Shown in pieces: positions 30,062 to 40,996 of a stretch of 64,000 bases of DNA. Position 1 is the stretch's first letter, and the number at the start of each line of letters is the position of its first letter. The notes under the pieces are model-generated. The model searched no databases and was not told the DNA's origin. It worked only from the letters and a program-made list of their open reading frames with translations. The stretch covers positions 1 through 64,000 of the forward strand of contig NZ_MVHE01000010.1 of NCBI RefSeq assembly GCF_002086155.1, read 5' to 3'. A program made the position numbers and the translations under genes. This DNA is from Mycobacterium angelicum. GTDB lineage: Bacteria > Actinomycetota > Actinomycetes > Mycobacteriales > Mycobacteriaceae.

Positions 30062-31104
30062 ACGCCGAGCACCTGCTGCACACCCTGCGCGCGCAGGGGC
30101 GGTTCTGCGCCTCCTCCGGTTCGCCGATGTATGGCGAGCTGTTCGAGTTGGTGGCCCGCGACATCGAAGCGGGCGGCGTGTTCGGGAGGATTCTGTCCGG
30201 TCAGCAGGATGCTCCGGCCCGCCAAGCGATGCCGCTGCGGCTGCTCGGCGGGCTGCACCGGCTGGTGCTCGACGGCCGGGCGCCGGCCCTGCGCCGTTGG
30301 TATCCCAGCACCGGCGGCCGTTGGGACGCCGAAGCCGCCTGGCCCGAAATCCTTGCCACCGCTACCACCCACGCCGACTCCCTGCGCGGCGCACTCGAAC
30401 AGCCCCCACAGACCAACGAGGTGGGCCGGTCCGCGGCGCTGATCGGCGGTTTGTTGCGTGTCAATCGCGAATTCGCGTTTCCTATAAGGCTTTTCGAGAT
30501 CGGATCCAGCGCCGGACTGAACCTGCGCGCAGATCGCTACCACTATCGCTACACCGGGGGCAAGTGGGGACCGCCGGATTCCCCGGTGGCGATCGACGAC
30601 GCGTGGCACGGTGCCGCGCCGCCGCCCGGCGTGGTGCAGATCGTCGAACGGCACGGGTATGACATCGCGCCGATCGACGTCACCGGCGCCGACGGCGAGC
30701 TGAGCGTGCTGAGCTACGTCTGGCCGGACCAGGCTGCCCGGCTGAACCGGTTGCGCGGTGCCATCGCGGTGGCCCGCGATGTTCCGGCTCGCCTCGAGCA
30801 GCGGTCGGCGGCCGAAGCGGTCGGGGAACTGAAGCTGGCCGAGGGCGCGCTCACGGTGCTGTGGCATTCGATCACGTGGCAATACCTGTCCGTCGGTGAG
30901 CGGGCCGCGATCCGCGACGCGGTCAATGGTTTGCTCGAACGAGCCGATGCTCGCTCGCCGTTCGCGCACCTGACCCTCGAGCCCGCGCGCAATGGGCCTG
31001 GCACCCCGATCAGGTTCCTGGTGCGCGCCGCCTGCTGGCCGGGTGGCCGGGTCCAGGTCTTGGGTGAGTGCCATCCGCACGGGCCGCCGGTGCGCTGGCA
31101 GTAG
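30058..31104 (+). CDS. DUF2332 family protein
   Basis: 348 residues. Conserved DUF2332 protein found next to mftR in mycobacteria. The motif [17 protein letters not shown] resembles a methyltransferase-like glycine loop, and [11 protein letters not shown] and [17 protein letters not shown] are typical of the family end. No biochemical role is known to me. It starts in overlap with the mftR stop and is followed 29 bases later by a VOC-family gene. Confidence 0.85.
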   Translation: MNAEHLLHTLRAQGRFCASSGSPMYGELFELVARDIEAGGVFGRILSGQQDAPARQAMPLRLLGGLHRLVLDGRAPALRRWYPSTGGRWDAEAAWPEILATATTHADSLRGALEQPPQTNEVGRSAALIGGLLRVNREFAFPIRLFEIGSSAGLNLRADRYHYRYTGGKWGPPDSPVAIDDAWHGAAPPPGVVQIVERHGYDIAPIDVTGADGELSVLSYVWPDQAARLNRLRGAIAVARDVPARLEQRSAAEAVGELKLAEGALTVLWHSITWQYLSVGERAAIRDAVNGLLERADARSPFAHLTLEPARNGPGTPIRFLVRAACWPGGRVQVLGECHPHGPPVRWQ

Positions 31105-31133
31105 TTTCTCGTCCTCTCCCGGAAGGAATTCTC

Positions 31134-31607
31134 GTGACCGAAGCAACCGACACAATCCCGCGCCCGGCCGCACTGCCCTACCTGTGTGTCGGCGACGCCC
31201 GGGCGGCCATCGCATGGTATGCCGACGCTTTCGGCGCGGTCGTGGTTGGGGACCCGATAGTGATGGAGGACGGGCGAATTGGCCACGCCGAGCTCGAGCT
31301 GGCCGGCGGGGTACTGTACCTGGCCGACGAGTATCCCGAACTGGGATTGAAAGCTCCTGCACCGCAAGCTGTTTCGGTCAGCCTGATGCTGCAGGTGGCC
31401 GACACCGACACTGCATTGCAGCGGGGCCCGCGAAACGCCGGTTCGGTCACCGTGCCGATGTGGACGGTCGCCGATATCGATGTCGCGGTTGCGCGGGTGC
31501 GCGAAACAGGCGGCACGGTGTTGCAAGAACCGGCCCGTCAGCCGTATGGAGTGAGCGCCGAGTGCGCCGACAATCAGGGCGCGCGGTTTTATCTGGGCGA
31601 GTTCTAA
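31134..31607 (+). CDS. VOC / glyoxalase-superfamily protein
   Basis: 157 residues from a GTG at 31134, preceded by GGAAGGA. Two beta-alpha-beta-beta-beta modules of the vicinal oxygen chelate type: LPYLCVGDARAAIAWYADAF, and a second half ending QPYGVSAECADNQGARFYL. The metal-ligand pattern is not certain, so it may be a binding protein instead of an enzyme. Its TAA overlaps the stop of the convergent reductase gene (CTAA). Confidence 0.8.
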   Translation: MTEATDTIPRPAALPYLCVGDARAAIAWYADAFGAVVVGDPIVMEDGRIGHAELELAGGVLYLADEYPELGLKAPAPQAVSVSLMLQVADTDTALQRGPRNAGSVTVPMWTVADIDVAVARVRETGGTVLQEPARQPYGVSAECADNQGARFYLGEF

Positions 31608-32782
31608 GTCGACTCCAGCATTTCCGAGATCGGTGCGCCGGCGGCGATCTTGCCGCGCACCTTCATGACCTTGCCGGGCAACCCGCCGCCGACCACGCCG
31701 ACCAGCACACCGTCGCGCTCGTAGTAGGCCAGGAACTTGCGGCCGTCGTCTTCGACCAAGTGCACGATGTCGGTGGCCTCCGGCTCGCCGAGGCATTGGA
31801 TCTTGACGTCGTATTGGTCGCTCCAGAAGTACGGCACGACGGCGTTGGACGGCACGTCGCTGCCCAGCATGGCCGGCACCACGACCCTGGCCTGGTCGGC
31901 GACATTGCTCCAATGTTCCACGCGCGCTTGATGTCCGGTGGCATCGCGCCACGAGGCGACGTCGCCGAGCGCCCATACATTGGGCGCGCTGGTGCGTCCG
32001 GCTTCGTCGCAGATCACACCGTTATCGACCGCGATGCCGCTGCCGTCGAGCCAATCGGTCGCCGGCTTGGACCCGATGCCTACCACCACCAGGTCGGCGG
32101 GCAGCTCCGCACCGTCCGTCAGCACCACGGTGTCGACATGCCCCTGGCCCTTGACCTCGGCCACCCCGAGGCCGGTGCGCACATCGACGCCCTCCTCGCG
32201 ATGCAGCCGCGTAACCAGCGCGCCGATCTGCTCGCCCAGCACCGACGCCAACGGCTGGGGCTGCGGCTCGACCAGCACCACCTGCACACCAAGCCCGCGC
32301 AGACTGGCCGCGACTTCGCAGCCGATGAAGCCGGCGCCGACGACCACCGCGTGCTTGGCAGACGAAGCATGGGTGCGCAGCGCCATGCATTCGTCGAACG
32401 ACCTCAGCACCCGGATGCCGTCGAGGTCCGCGAAGCTGGGAATGCGGCGTGGCACCAAACCGGTCGCGATCACAAGCTCGTCGTATCCCAGCACCGTCCC
32501 GTCGGCCAGCGTCACGGTCTGGGCCGCGGTGTCGATCCCGGTGGCTGCCGCGCCGAGGCGCAGCGTGATGTTTTTCTCGTCGTACCATTCACGCGGTTTG
32601 AGGGCCGTATCGTCGACCTCGCTGCGCAGCACCTCTTTGGATAGTGGCGGCCGGTCGTAGGGCAGATGCACCTCGTCGCTGACAATCGTGAGCAGGCCTT
32701 CATAGCCCGCCCGGCGCAGTTGCTCGGCGGTTCTGGCCGCGGCCAGGCCGCCACCGACGATCACGATTCCGTCTTTGCTCAC
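31604..32782 (-). CDS. FAD-dependent ferredoxin-reductase-like oxidoreductase
   Basis: 392 residues from a GTG at 32782. Two Rossmann motifs: IVIVGGGLAAARTAEQLRRA for FAD and HAVVVGAGFIGCEVAASL for NAD(P)H. The VWALGDVASW signature and a C-terminal reductase domain follow. It belongs to the rubredoxin/ferredoxin reductase type that serves P450s and dioxygenases. It lies downstream of the SDR gene in the mycofactocin-associated block and could link that enzyme or the P450 to an electron carrier. Confidence 0.9.
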   Translation of the reverse strand: MSKDGIVIVGGGLAAARTAEQLRRAGYEGLLTIVSDEVHLPYDRPPLSKEVLRSEVDDTALKPREWYDEKNITLRLGAAATGIDTAAQTVTLADGTVLGYDELVIATGLVPRRIPSFADLDGIRVLRSFDECMALRTHASSAKHAVVVGAGFIGCEVAASLRGLGVQVVLVEPQPQPLASVLGEQIGALVTRLHREEGVDVRTGLGVAEVKGQGHVDTVVLTDGAELPADLVVVGIGSKPATDWLDGSGIAVDNGVICDEAGRTSAPNVWALGDVASWRDATGHQARVEHWSNVADQARVVVPAMLGSDVPSNAVVPYFWSDQYDVKIQCLGEPEATDIVHLVEDDGRKFLAYYERDGVLVGVVGGGLPGKVMKVRGKIAAGAPISEMLEST

Positions 32783-32807
32783 GTGGAGTTCATAGCACGG
32801 TCGACAA

Positions 32808-33632
<825 letters not shown>

Positions 33633-33756
33633 CTAGCAGCGAAACTGAAACGTGTTCTAGTTGGCCTCGGGCAGGGCGGTGCGGCCGGAGCCCGCCAGCG
33701 TATCGCCACCGCGAAATTCGGGGCGATTTCTCGCAGTGGCGTTACGCTCGTCGCGG

Positions 33757-33808
33757 CCGGGGGGCCGCGGGGCCGCAAGGGCCGGAGAGCCGGAGGGCCG
33801 GGGGCGGG
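33757..33808 (+). other. G-rich, quadruplex-capable intergenic tract
   Basis: The 185-base gap between the SDR start and the SHOCT-protein stop ends in a run with G-tracts of 6, 4, 3, 3, 5 and 3 on the plus strand. Enough G-tracts lie close together for an intramolecular quadruplex. The role is unknown; it is directly downstream of the SHOCT gene's stop. Confidence 0.5.
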
Positions 33809-34612
33809 TCAGATTTCGGCGATGATCTGGGCGCGCCGGCTGGCGTATTCCTGGTCGTTGACCGCGCCGCTGGCTCGCAACGACTCCAGCTCCTGCAGCC
33901 GGTCGGAGATCGACGCCTGCGAGGCGGCGGGCTGAGCGCCTGGCCCAGCCTGCTGTTCAGCGGCGCGGCGAACCACGGCCTGGACCTGCTGCCGCAACGC
34001 CGGGTTCGACCGGATGTCGACCATGCGGTTGAGCGGGATGCCGTTGGCCTTGAGGATCTGCAGGATTTCCATCAACGGGCCGGCCTGGCCGCTCAGGTCG
34101 TAGGTCCGGTTGTCTTCGGCAAGGGTGAACTGGGCGGGCACCAGACCGTTGACCAAAGCGCTTCGCTCCCAGTCGATCAGATATTGCTGCGTCGTGGGAT
34201 TGACCAGCACGACGAGTTTGCGCGCGGTCAGGTTGCCCAGCCGGGTCACGCTGGCGATAACCCGGTCTTCGCTGTCGAACGGCATGATTCCGGGGCCCGA
34301 GATGTGCAGGTGGACCTTGACCACGGGTTGCTCGTTGATCCGCGTGCCGGTTTCGGTGAGCCCGGTGATCTGCGCGAGTGCCAGCACCCCACTCTGCTCG
34401 AGTTCGGCCGTCTTGGCGGCGGTCTTGGCCCCCCAGTTGGTCAGCGCGAGCGCGACGAGCACGTCAGCCACGGTGACGATGAGGCCGGCATAGAACATCC
34501 ACGCCATCAGGCTGCCCATCCCGAGGGTGAAGTAGACGATCAAGAAGATCGGGCCCACCAGGCCACCGCACAACAGCACAAGCAACTGCATCTTGATATA
34601 GCGCGCCAACAC
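33809..34612 (-). CDS. Membrane protein with C-terminal SHOCT domain
   Basis: 267 residues. Two N-terminal membrane helices (MQLLVLLCGGLVGPIFLIVY and MAWMFYAGLIVTVADVLVAL) precede a cytoplasmic beta-rich region (VLALAQITGLTETGTRINEQ). The last ~35 residues are a SHOCT motif (LQELESLRASGAVNDQEYAS), a short helical domain of uncertain role. It follows tuf after a strong terminator, so it is probably transcribed separately. It corresponds by position to the gene I recall after tuf in M. tuberculosis. Confidence 0.82.
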   Translation of the reverse strand: MLARYIKMQLLVLLCGGLVGPIFLIVYFTLGMGSLMAWMFYAGLIVTVADVLVALALTNWGAKTAAKTAELEQSGVLALAQITGLTETGTRINEQPVVKVHLHISGPGIMPFDSEDRVIASVTRLGNLTARKLVVLVNPTTQQYLIDWERSALVNGLVPAQFTLAEDNRTYDLSGQAGPLMEILQILKANGIPLNRMVDIRSNPALRQQVQAVVRRAAEQQAGPGAQPAASQASISDRLQELESLRASGAVNDQEYASRRAQIIAEI

Positions 34613-34696
34613 GGGCCTGCTCCTTAACTTTGCTGGGGCTGGATTGCTCGTGTCAGATTAGCGCCCGCCACTGGCGATTACCGATCACAACAAACG

Positions 34697-34734
34697 CAAA
34701 ACCCGGACTGCCGATTTCGGCAGTCCGGGTTTTG
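34697..34734 (-). terminator. Strong hairpin terminator after tuf
   Basis: A perfect 18-bp inverted repeat (34697-34714 with 34717-34734), with core ACCCGGACTGCCGA and a two-base centre, ends in TTTT on either strand. It lies 13 bases beyond the tuf stop and should end the str operon transcript. Its symmetry would also let it work from the other direction. Confidence 0.93.
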
Positions 34735-34746
34735 TGCTGCAGAGAA

Positions 34747-35937
34747 CTACTTGATGATCTTGACGACCCGGCCGGCGCCGACGGTGCGGCCACCCTCGCG
34801 GATCGCGAACCGCAGACCTTCGTCCATGGCGACGGGCTGGATCAGCTTCACCGAAATGTTGGTGTTGTCGCCGGGCATCACCATTTCGGTGCCCTCCGGC
34901 AGCGTCACCACACCGGTCACGTCGGTGGTGCGGAAGTAGAACTGCGGACGGTAGTTGTTGAAGAACGGCGTGTGCCGGCCGCCCTCGTCCTTGCTCAGGA
35001 TGTAGACCTGACCCTCGAACTCGGTGTGCGGCGTGGTGGTGCCGGGCTTGATGACGACCTGGCCGCGCTCGACGTCCTCACGCTTGACACCACGCAGCAG
35101 CAGACCGACGTTGTCACCGGCCTGTCCCTGGTCGAGCAGCTTGCGGAACATCTCCACACCGGTGACGGTGGTCTTGGTGGTGGTCGGACGGATGCCGACG
35201 ATCTCGACTTCCTCGTTCACGTTGACCACGCCGCGCTCCACACGACCGGTCACCACGGTGCCACGGCCGGTGATGGTGAAGACGTCCTCGACGGGCATCA
35301 GGAACGGCTTCTCAGTCTCGCGGACCGGGTCCGGAATCGACTCGTCGACCGCGTCCATCAGGTCCTCAACCGACTTGACCCAGGTCGCGTCGCCCTCGAG
35401 CGCCTTGAGCGCCGATACCCGGACCACCGGGGCGTCCTCGTCGAACTCCTGGGCGGCCAGCAGTTCGCGGACCTCCATCTCGACGAGCTCGAGCAGCTCC
35501 TCGTCGTCCACGGCGTCGGCCTTGTTCAGCGCGACCAGGATGTAGGGCACACCGACCTGACGCGCGAGCAGCACGTGCTCACGGGTCTGCGGCATGGGGC
35601 CGTCGGTGGCGGCCACGACCAGGATCGCGCCGTCCATTTGGGCGGCACCGGTGATCATGTTCTTGATGTAGTCGGCGTGACCGGGGGCGTCGACGTGGGC
35701 GTAGTGCCGCTTGTCGGTCTGGTACTCGACGTGCGCGATGTTGATCGTGATACCGCGCTGACGCTCCTCGGGAGCGTTGTCGATCTGGTCGAACGCCTTG
35801 GACTCGTTCAGGTCCGGAAACTTGTCGTGCAGGACCTTGGTGATAGCCGCGGTCAGGGTGGTCTTGCCGTGGTCAACGTGACCGATGGTCCCGATGTTGA
35901 CGTGGGGCTTGGTCCGCTGGAACTTCGCCTTCGCCAC
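34747..35937 (-). CDS. tuf: Elongation factor Tu
   Basis: 396 residues. Delivers aminoacyl-tRNA to the ribosome. G motifs: GHVDHGKTT (G1), DAPGH (G3), NKAD (G4). All three domains are present, ending [16 protein letters not shown] start with AGGAGGACACAGAA upstream. The ~100 bases before it hold an AT-rich stretch (AAAAACATC-like and TTTTTTAA) that may add a tuf promoter inside the str operon. Confidence 0.99.
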   Translation of the reverse strand: MAKAKFQRTKPHVNIGTIGHVDHGKTTLTAAITKVLHDKFPDLNESKAFDQIDNAPEERQRGITINIAHVEYQTDKRHYAHVDAPGHADYIKNMITGAAQMDGAILVVAATDGPMPQTREHVLLARQVGVPYILVALNKADAVDDEELLELVEMEVRELLAAQEFDEDAPVVRVSALKALEGDATWVKSVEDLMDAVDESIPDPVRETEKPFLMPVEDVFTITGRGTVVTGRVERGVVNVNEEVEIVGIRPTTTKTTVTGVEMFRKLLDQGQAGDNVGLLLRGVKREDVERGQVVIKPGTTTPHTEFEGQVYILSKDEGGRHTPFFNNYRPQFYFRTTDVTGVVTLPEGTEMVMPGDNTNISVKLIQPVAMDEGLRFAIREGGRTVGAGRVVKIIK

Positions 35938-36038
35938 TTCTGTGTCCTCCTGGACTGTTGGTGCTTAAAAAAGCAGTGTTGATGTTTTCGGTTTTGCCGC
36001 GGTGCTAACCGGGCCAGCTTACTCGTAGGCTTTTCCGT

Positions 36039-38144
36039 CTATTCCCCGGTCGCCTTCGCGATGATTTCCTTCGACACGTTCGCCGGTACTTCGGCGTAGT
36101 TGTCGAACACCATGGAGTAGTTCGCCCGGCCCTGAGTCTTGGACCTCAGGTCCCCGACGTAGCCGAACATCTCCGACAGCGGCACGTGCGCCTTGACGAC
36201 GCGCGCACCCGCCCGCTCCTCCATGGCCTGGATCTGGCCACGGCGAGAGTTCAGGTCGCCGATCACATCGCCCATGTAGTCCTCGGGCGTGGTGACCTCG
36301 ACGGCCATGATCGGTTCCAGGATCACCGGTTGCGCTTGCTGCGCAGCCTTTTTCAGCACCATGGAACCGGCGATCTTGAACGCCATCTCCGACGAGTCGA
36401 CCTCGTGGAAGGCACCATCGAGCAGGGTGACCTTCAGGTTCACCAGAGGGTAGCCGGCCAGCACGCCGTACTGCATGGCGTCCTGCGCGCCGGCGTCCAC
36501 CGACGGGATGTACTCGCGCGGGATGCGCCCACCGGTGACCTTGCTCTCGAACTCGTAAGTGGCGCCGTCCTCGCCGTGGAACGGCTCGATGTTGATCAGC
36601 ACCTTCGCGAACTGGCCAGAGCCGCCGGTCTGCTTCTTGTGGGTGTACTCGACCTTTTCCACGAGCCGCCTGATGGTCTCCTTGTACGCGACCTGCGGCT
36701 TGCCGACGTTGGCCTCGACCTTGAATTCGCGGCGCATGCGGTCCACCAGGATGTCCAGGTGCAGCTCGCCCATGCCGCCGATCACGGTCTGGCCGGTCTC
36801 CTGGTCCAGGTGCACCTTGAAGGTCGGGTCCTCTTCGGCGAGCTTCTGGATCGACAGACTCAGCTTTTCCTGGTCGCTCTTGGTCTTCGGCTCGATGGCC
36901 ACCTCGATGACCGGGTCCGGGAAGGTCATCGACTCGAGCACGATCTGCTGGTTCGGGTCGCTCAGGGTGTCACCAGTGGTGGTGTCCTTGAGTCCGATAA
37001 CCGCATAGATGTGGCCCGCGCTTGCCGTCTCCACGGGGTTTTCCTTGTTGGAGTGCATCTGGAAGAGCTTGCCCAGACGTTCCTTCTTGCCCTTGGTGGC
37101 GTTGATGACCTGGCTGCCGGAGTCGACCTTGCCCGAGTAAACCCGGACGTAGGTGAGCTTGCCGAAGAACGGGTGCGTGGCGACCTTGAACGCCAGCGCG
37201 GAGAACGGCTCGTCGGTCGACGGGTTGCGGGTGACCTCTTCCTCTTCCTTGCCCGGAGCGTGTCCCACGGCAGGCGGCACATCGAGAGGCGACGGCAGGT
37301 AGTCGATCACGGCGTCGAGCATGGGCTGCACGCCCTTGTTCTTGAACGCACTGCCACACAGCACGAGGTAGGCCTCGGAACTGATGGTCAACTTGCGCAG
37401 CGCGCCCTTGATCTCCGCGACGGTGAGTTCCTCGCCGCCGAAGTACTTTTCCAGCAGTGCTTCGTCGGTTTCGGCGACCGCCTCAAGCAGCTTGGTGCGG
37501 TACTCGTCGGCCTTCTCGGCCAGCTCTTCGGGAATGTCGATGGTGTCGTAGGTCTCGCCCAGCTTCGTCTCGCCGCGCCATACCTTGGCCTTCATCTCGA
37601 CCAGGTCGACGACGCCTTCGAAGTCGCCCTCGGAGCCGACGGGCAGCTGGATCGGAATGACGTTCGCGCCGAGCCGCTCCTCCATCGTGCGCACCGAGAA
37701 GTAAAAGTCGGCGCCGATCTTGTCCATCTTGTTGACGAAGCAGATGCGCGGAACGTCGTACTTGTCGGCCTGCCGCCAGACCTGCTCGGACTGCGGCTCG
37801 ACACCTTCCTTGCCGTCGAAGACGGCGACGGCGCCATCGAGCACACGCAGGCTGCGCTCCACCTCGACGGTGAAGTCGACGTGCCCCGGCGTGTCGATGA
37901 TGTTGATCTGGTTGTCATTCCAGAAGCAGGTGGTGGCCGCGGAGGTGATGGTGATGCCGCGTTCCTGCTCCTGCTCCATCCAGTCCATAGTGGCGGCGCC
38001 GTCGTGCACCTCACCGATCTTGTAGCTGATGCCGGTGTAGTAGAGGATGCGCTCGGTCGTCGTGGTTTTACCGGCGTCGATGTGCGCCATGATGCCGATG
38101 TTGCGGACCTTCGTCAGGTCGGTCAGCACGTCCTTCTGTGCCAC
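36039..38144 (-). CDS. fusA: Elongation factor G
   Basis: 701 residues. Translocase GTPase with [15 protein letters not shown] (G1), [17 protein letters not shown] (G3), [10 protein letters not shown] (G4) and the conserved C-terminal domains ([20 protein letters not shown]). GTG start 75 bases after the rpsG stop. Third gene of the str operon. Confidence 0.99.
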   Translation of the reverse strand: MAQKDVLTDLTKVRNIGIMAHIDAGKTTTTERILYYTGISYKIGEVHDGAATMDWMEQEQERGITITSAATTCFWNDNQINIIDTPGHVDFTVEVERSLRVLDGAVAVFDGKEGVEPQSEQVWRQADKYDVPRICFVNKMDKIGADFYFSVRTMEERLGANVIPIQLPVGSEGDFEGVVDLVEMKAKVWRGETKLGETYDTIDIPEELAEKADEYRTKLLEAVAETDEALLEKYFGGEELTVAEIKGALRKLTISSEAYLVLCGSAFKNKGVQPMLDAVIDYLPSPLDVPPAVGHAPGKEEEEVTRNPSTDEPFSALAFKVATHPFFGKLTYVRVYSGKVDSGSQVINATKGKKERLGKLFQMHSNKENPVETASAGHIYAVIGLKDTTTGDTLSDPNQQIVLESMTFPDPVIEVAIEPKTKSDQEKLSLSIQKLAEEDPTFKVHLDQETGQTVIGGMGELHLDILVDRMRREFKVEANVGKPQVAYKETIRRLVEKVEYTHKKQTGGSGQFAKVLINIEPFHGEDGATYEFESKVTGGRIPREYIPSVDAGAQDAMQYGVLAGYPLVNLKVTLLDGAFHEVDSSEMAFKIAGSMVLKKAAQQAQPVILEPIMAVEVTTPEDYMGDVIGDLNSRRGQIQAMEERAGARVVKAHVPLSEMFGYVGDLRSKTQGRANYSMVFDNYAEVPANVSKEIIAKATGE

Positions 38145-38219
38145 AGAAGTCTTCCCACTCTTTCGTTGCTCAGTTAGTTCGCTATCGCACGCGCCCCGCC
38201 GGAATCACCGGCAGGCTTG

Positions 38220-38690
38220 TCACCAGCGATAGTGCGCGAAGGCGCGGTTGGCCTCGGCCATCTTGTGGGTGTCCTCACGCCGCTTGACGGAGGCGCCCAG
38301 GCCATTGCTGGCATCCAGGATCTCGTTTGCCAGACGCTCGACCATCGTCTTCTCCCGGCGCTGCCGTGAGAAGCTGACCAGCCAGCGCAATGCCAGCGTG
38401 GTCGACCGGTCCGGCCGCACCTCGACGGGCACCTGGTAGGTGGCACCACCGACGCGGCGGCTGCGCACCTCAAGTGCGGGCTTGACGTTGTCGAGAGCGC
38501 GCTTGAGGGTGATGACGGGATCGGTACCGGTCTTGTCGCGGGCCTGTTCGAGCGCTCCATAAACAATGCGCTCAGCCAGCGATTTCTTCCCCTTCAGCAG
38601 CACCTTGTTCACCAATTGGGTGACCAGCTGGGACCCGTAGACGGGGTCGTTGACCAGCGGACGCTTGGGTGCGGGCCCCTTGCGCGGCAT
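38220..38690 (-). CDS. rpsG: 30S ribosomal protein S7
   Basis: 156 residues. Organises the head of the 30S subunit. Canonical [40 protein letters not shown]-type block and the C-terminal [19 protein letters not shown]. The ATG shares one base with the rpsL stop. Confidence 0.98.
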   Translation of the reverse strand: MPRKGPAPKRPLVNDPVYGSQLVTQLVNKVLLKGKKSLAERIVYGALEQARDKTGTDPVITLKRALDNVKPALEVRSRRVGGATYQVPVEVRPDRSTTLALRWLVSFSRQRREKTMVERLANEILDASNGLGASVKRREDTHKMAEANRAFAHYRW

Positions 38691-39064
38691 CAGCTCTTCT
38701 CCTTCTTGGCCCCGTAACGGCTGCGAGCCTGCTTGCGGTTCTTCACACCCTGGGTGTCGAGCGAACCGCGGATGATCTTGTAGCGCACACCGGGCAGGTC
38801 CTTCACCCGGCCACCACGCACCAGCACCATCGAGTGCTCCTGCAGGTTGTGGCCCTCACCGGGGATGTAGGCCGTGACCTCAACCTGACTCGTCAGCTTC
38901 ACACGAGCGACCTTCCGAAGCGCCGAGTTCGGCTTCTTCGGGGTGGTGGTGTACACGCGGGTGCATACGCCACGGCGCTGCGGGCTGCCCTTGAGAGCCG
39001 CGGTCTTGACCTTGCCGATCTTGTCCCGACGACCCTTGCGGACCAGCTGCTGAATGGTTGGCAT
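38690..39064 (-). CDS. rpsL: 30S ribosomal protein S12
   Basis: 124 residues, first gene of the str operon. Decoding-centre protein and streptomycin target. Lys43 ([12 protein letters not shown]) and Lys88 ([12 protein letters not shown]) are wild type, so no common rpsL streptomycin-resistance substitution is present. A clear SigA-like promoter lies about 190 bases upstream. Confidence 0.98.
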   Translation of the reverse strand: MPTIQQLVRKGRRDKIGKVKTAALKGSPQRRGVCTRVYTTTPKKPNSALRKVARVKLTSQVEVTAYIPGEGHNLQEHSMVLVRGGRVKDLPGVRYKIIRGSLDTQGVKNRKQARSRYGAKKEKS

Positions 39065-39254
39065 CTACCGGCTTTCTCTTTTGTTCCCTGTGAAGTCTTC
39101 TTGTACTGCGGTTTTGCTCAGCCGGGTCACCCCACGGCCGGGCGTGTCGCATGCATGCACCCCGCGACCTGATCAGTTGCATCGTGGACATGCGAATTGG
39201 CCCGGCATTTACGCCCTTACTTCAGGCGCCCCAAGCCGCCAGGCACGAGGTACC

Positions 39255-39284
39255 ACAATACCTGTCGGCGGTCTGGCAGGTCAA
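39255..39284 (-). promoter_or_regulatory. SigA-type promoter of the str operon
   Basis: On the minus strand TTGACC (39284..39279), an 18-base spacer, then TATTGT (39260..39255). It lies in the only intergenic space upstream of rpsL and points to the str operon. The predicted transcript would carry a leader of about 180 bases. Confidence 0.75.
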
Positions 39285-39289
39285 AGCGG

Positions 39290-39937
39290 TTACGTTTTGC
39301 CGTTTGTGGTGCGTAACTCCATGCCCGCGGCCAGTCGCAGCACCATGTCGGTGAACACCGCGTCGGTATCGATGTCGTCCATGACTCCGGTCATTTCCAG
39401 CAGCACGAAGCCATGCAACGCCGACCAGAATTCGAGGGCCGCGTAGAACGCCTCCTCGCCGTCGAGTCCATAGGACAGCAGCACCGCGATCACCGGGCCG
39501 GCCGCGCCCCGGGTCGCTTCCGTGTATTCGGGGTCGTCGCCGCCCAGTGGCATCCGGGTGAACGCCGAATACCGGCCCGGGTGGTGGTGGGCATAGCTGC
39601 GGTAGGCGCCGGCCATGACCAACACCGCGTCGTCGCGGGCGCGCCCCTCGCCGACCCGGTTCAGCATCGTGATGATGTCGTCGATAACCCGGATTCGCAC
39701 CGCGCGGCGCAGGTCCTCCAGGCTGTCCACGTGGTTGTACAGCGACGGCCCTTTGGTCCCGAGCTGGGTGGCCAGCGCATTGATGGTCAGCGAGTCCCAG
39801 CCCTCGCGATCCAGGAAGGTCAGGGCCCCTTCGATGATGCCCTCGCGGCTCAATTTGCCCGGGCGGGCCATCGACTTCGCCGTTTTCCCGCTGCGCGGGC
39901 GGCTGCCCGCCGACGTTGGTTCCGGCTGAGCTGGCAT
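39290..39937 (-). CDS. TetR-family regulator
   Basis: 215 residues from an ATG at 39937 with GAAGGGCG upstream. N-terminal basic linker (RPRSGKTAKSMARPGKLSRE), HTH with TINALATQLGTKGPSLYNHV, and a C-terminal ligand domain of the TetR_C type (RYSAFTRMPLGGDDPEYTEA). It faces two DUF3060 genes. The divergent space has palindromic repeats (40025-40057) that are good candidates for its operator. Confidence 0.88.
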   Translation of the reverse strand: MPAQPEPTSAGSRPRSGKTAKSMARPGKLSREGIIEGALTFLDREGWDSLTINALATQLGTKGPSLYNHVDSLEDLRRAVRIRVIDDIITMLNRVGEGRARDDAVLVMAGAYRSYAHHHPGRYSAFTRMPLGGDDPEYTEATRGAAGPVIAVLLSYGLDGEEAFYAALEFWSALHGFVLLEMTGVMDDIDTDAVFTDMVLRLAAGMELRTTNGKT

Positions 39938-40024
39938 GGCGATTCGCCCTTCGGTTGCGGGATCAACTAATGACTCTAGTTGAACTTGGGTCTGTCGCCG
40001 CTCAGGTGAATGCACGTAATCTCA

Positions 40025-40057
40025 AACCTGGTTCGAACCTGGTTCGAACCTGGTTCG
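40025..40057. repeat. Three tandem 11-bp repeats forming GGTTCGAACC palindromes
   Basis: The unit AACCTGGTTCG is repeated exactly three times (40025-40035, 40036-40046, 40047-40057). The junctions make the perfect palindrome GGTTCGAACC twice (40030-40039 and 40041-40050), one helical turn apart. It is located between the TetR gene and the DUF3060 gene, so it is a likely operator cluster. Confidence 0.85.
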
Positions 40058-40093
40058 AGTGAGCAGATCACCTGCCAACAAAGGGGACCCGCA

Positions 40094-40471
40094 GTGAGGT
40101 GGACAACCGTTGCCAGAACGCTGGCTACCTGTGCGATCACCATCGCTGGCACACTCGCAGCCCCGCCGCAGGCCGCTTACGCCAAAAACGGCGACACGCA
40201 CATCACCGGGCAGGGCCTCGAGCAGACGCTGGACTGCAACGAGTCCACCCTGATCGTCAACGGCACGGCCAACATCATCACCGCCAAGGGCACCTGCTGG
40301 GCGGTGACGATGATGGGCTCGTCGAACACCGTCATCGCCGACACCGTCATCAACGACATCACCGTCTACGGCTGGGACGGAACGGTGTTCTTCAAAAACG
40401 GCGATCCGGCCATCTGGGATCGAGGCCGCGAACTAGGCATGACCAACCGGATCCAACGAGTAGGCCCGTGA
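40094..40471 (+). CDS. Secreted DUF3060 protein
   Basis: 125 residues from a GTG at 40094 with AAAGGGGA six bases upstream. Signal peptide with hydrophobic core ATCAITIAGTLAA and probable cleavage after QAAYA. The mature part is a small repetitive beta domain (TLDCNESTLIVNGTANIITA; STNTVIADTVI-like turns) of the DUF3060 type, perhaps a short beta-solenoid. It is followed 26 bases on by a related lipoprotein gene. Confidence 0.82.
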   Translation: MRWTTVARTLATCAITIAGTLAAPPQAAYAKNGDTHITGQGLEQTLDCNESTLIVNGTANIITAKGTCWAVTMMGSSNTVIADTVINDITVYGWDGTVFFKNGDPAIWDRGRELGMTNRIQRVGP

Positions 40472-40497
40472 GCCACCCGAACCTGAATCGAGGAAAC

Positions 40498-40992
40498 ATG
40501 CGCTTCTGCCTGTCCGCCACTACAGCCCGCCCGGCCGGGCTCGTCGCCGGCCTGGCCGCCGCCCTGACAGCCGTCGGAGTGGCCGCGTGCAGCTCGACCG
40601 CCAGCCCGCCCGGAGGCTCGAGCACCACCTCCACCAAGCCCTCGACTACGACGTCGAGCAGCGGAACCGCGGCGCCCACATCCTCGGGTGGGATAACCAC
40701 AACCGCTTCCATCGAGATCGGCAACATGCTGACCTATGGCTCGCTGGGAACGACGGCGACACTTGACTGCGCCGATGGCAAGTCACTGAATGTGGCCGGT
40801 TCGGATAACACCCTGACGGTCAACGGCACCTGCCAATCGGTGACCATCGGCGGAGCGAACAACAAGATCACCTTCGACAAGATCGACCAGCGCCTGAGCG
40901 TGGTGGGGCTCAACAACACCATCACCTACAAGAACGGCGACCCCACCATCGACAACCTCGGTTCGGGCAACGAGATCAAGAAGGGCGGCTGA
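40498..40992 (+). CDS. DUF3060 lipoprotein
   Basis: 164 residues. Lipoprotein signal with lipobox VAAC (LTAVGVAACSSTAS), a Ser/Thr-rich linker ([20 protein letters not shown]), then a DUF3060 domain with alternating beta turns (SDNTLTVNGTCQSVTIGGAN). The start is the ATG at 40498 after AGGAAAC. By position it matches the M. tuberculosis Rv0679c-type surface lipoprotein. It ends four bases before the convergent echA5 stop, where mmpL5 and mmpS5 would be expected. Confidence 0.86.
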   Translation: MRFCLSATTARPAGLVAGLAAALTAVGVAACSSTASPPGGSSTTSTKPSTTTSSSGTAAPTSSGGITTTASIEIGNMLTYGSLGTTATLDCADGKSLNVAGSDNTLTVNGTCQSVTIGGANNKITFDKIDQRLSVVGLNNTITYKNGDPTIDNLGSGNEIKKGG

Positions 40993-40996
40993 GCCG

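Noticed and set aside
36186-38177. 663-codon open frame antisense to fusA
   Set aside because: Shadow of the conserved EF-G codons; no ribosome-binding site or family match.
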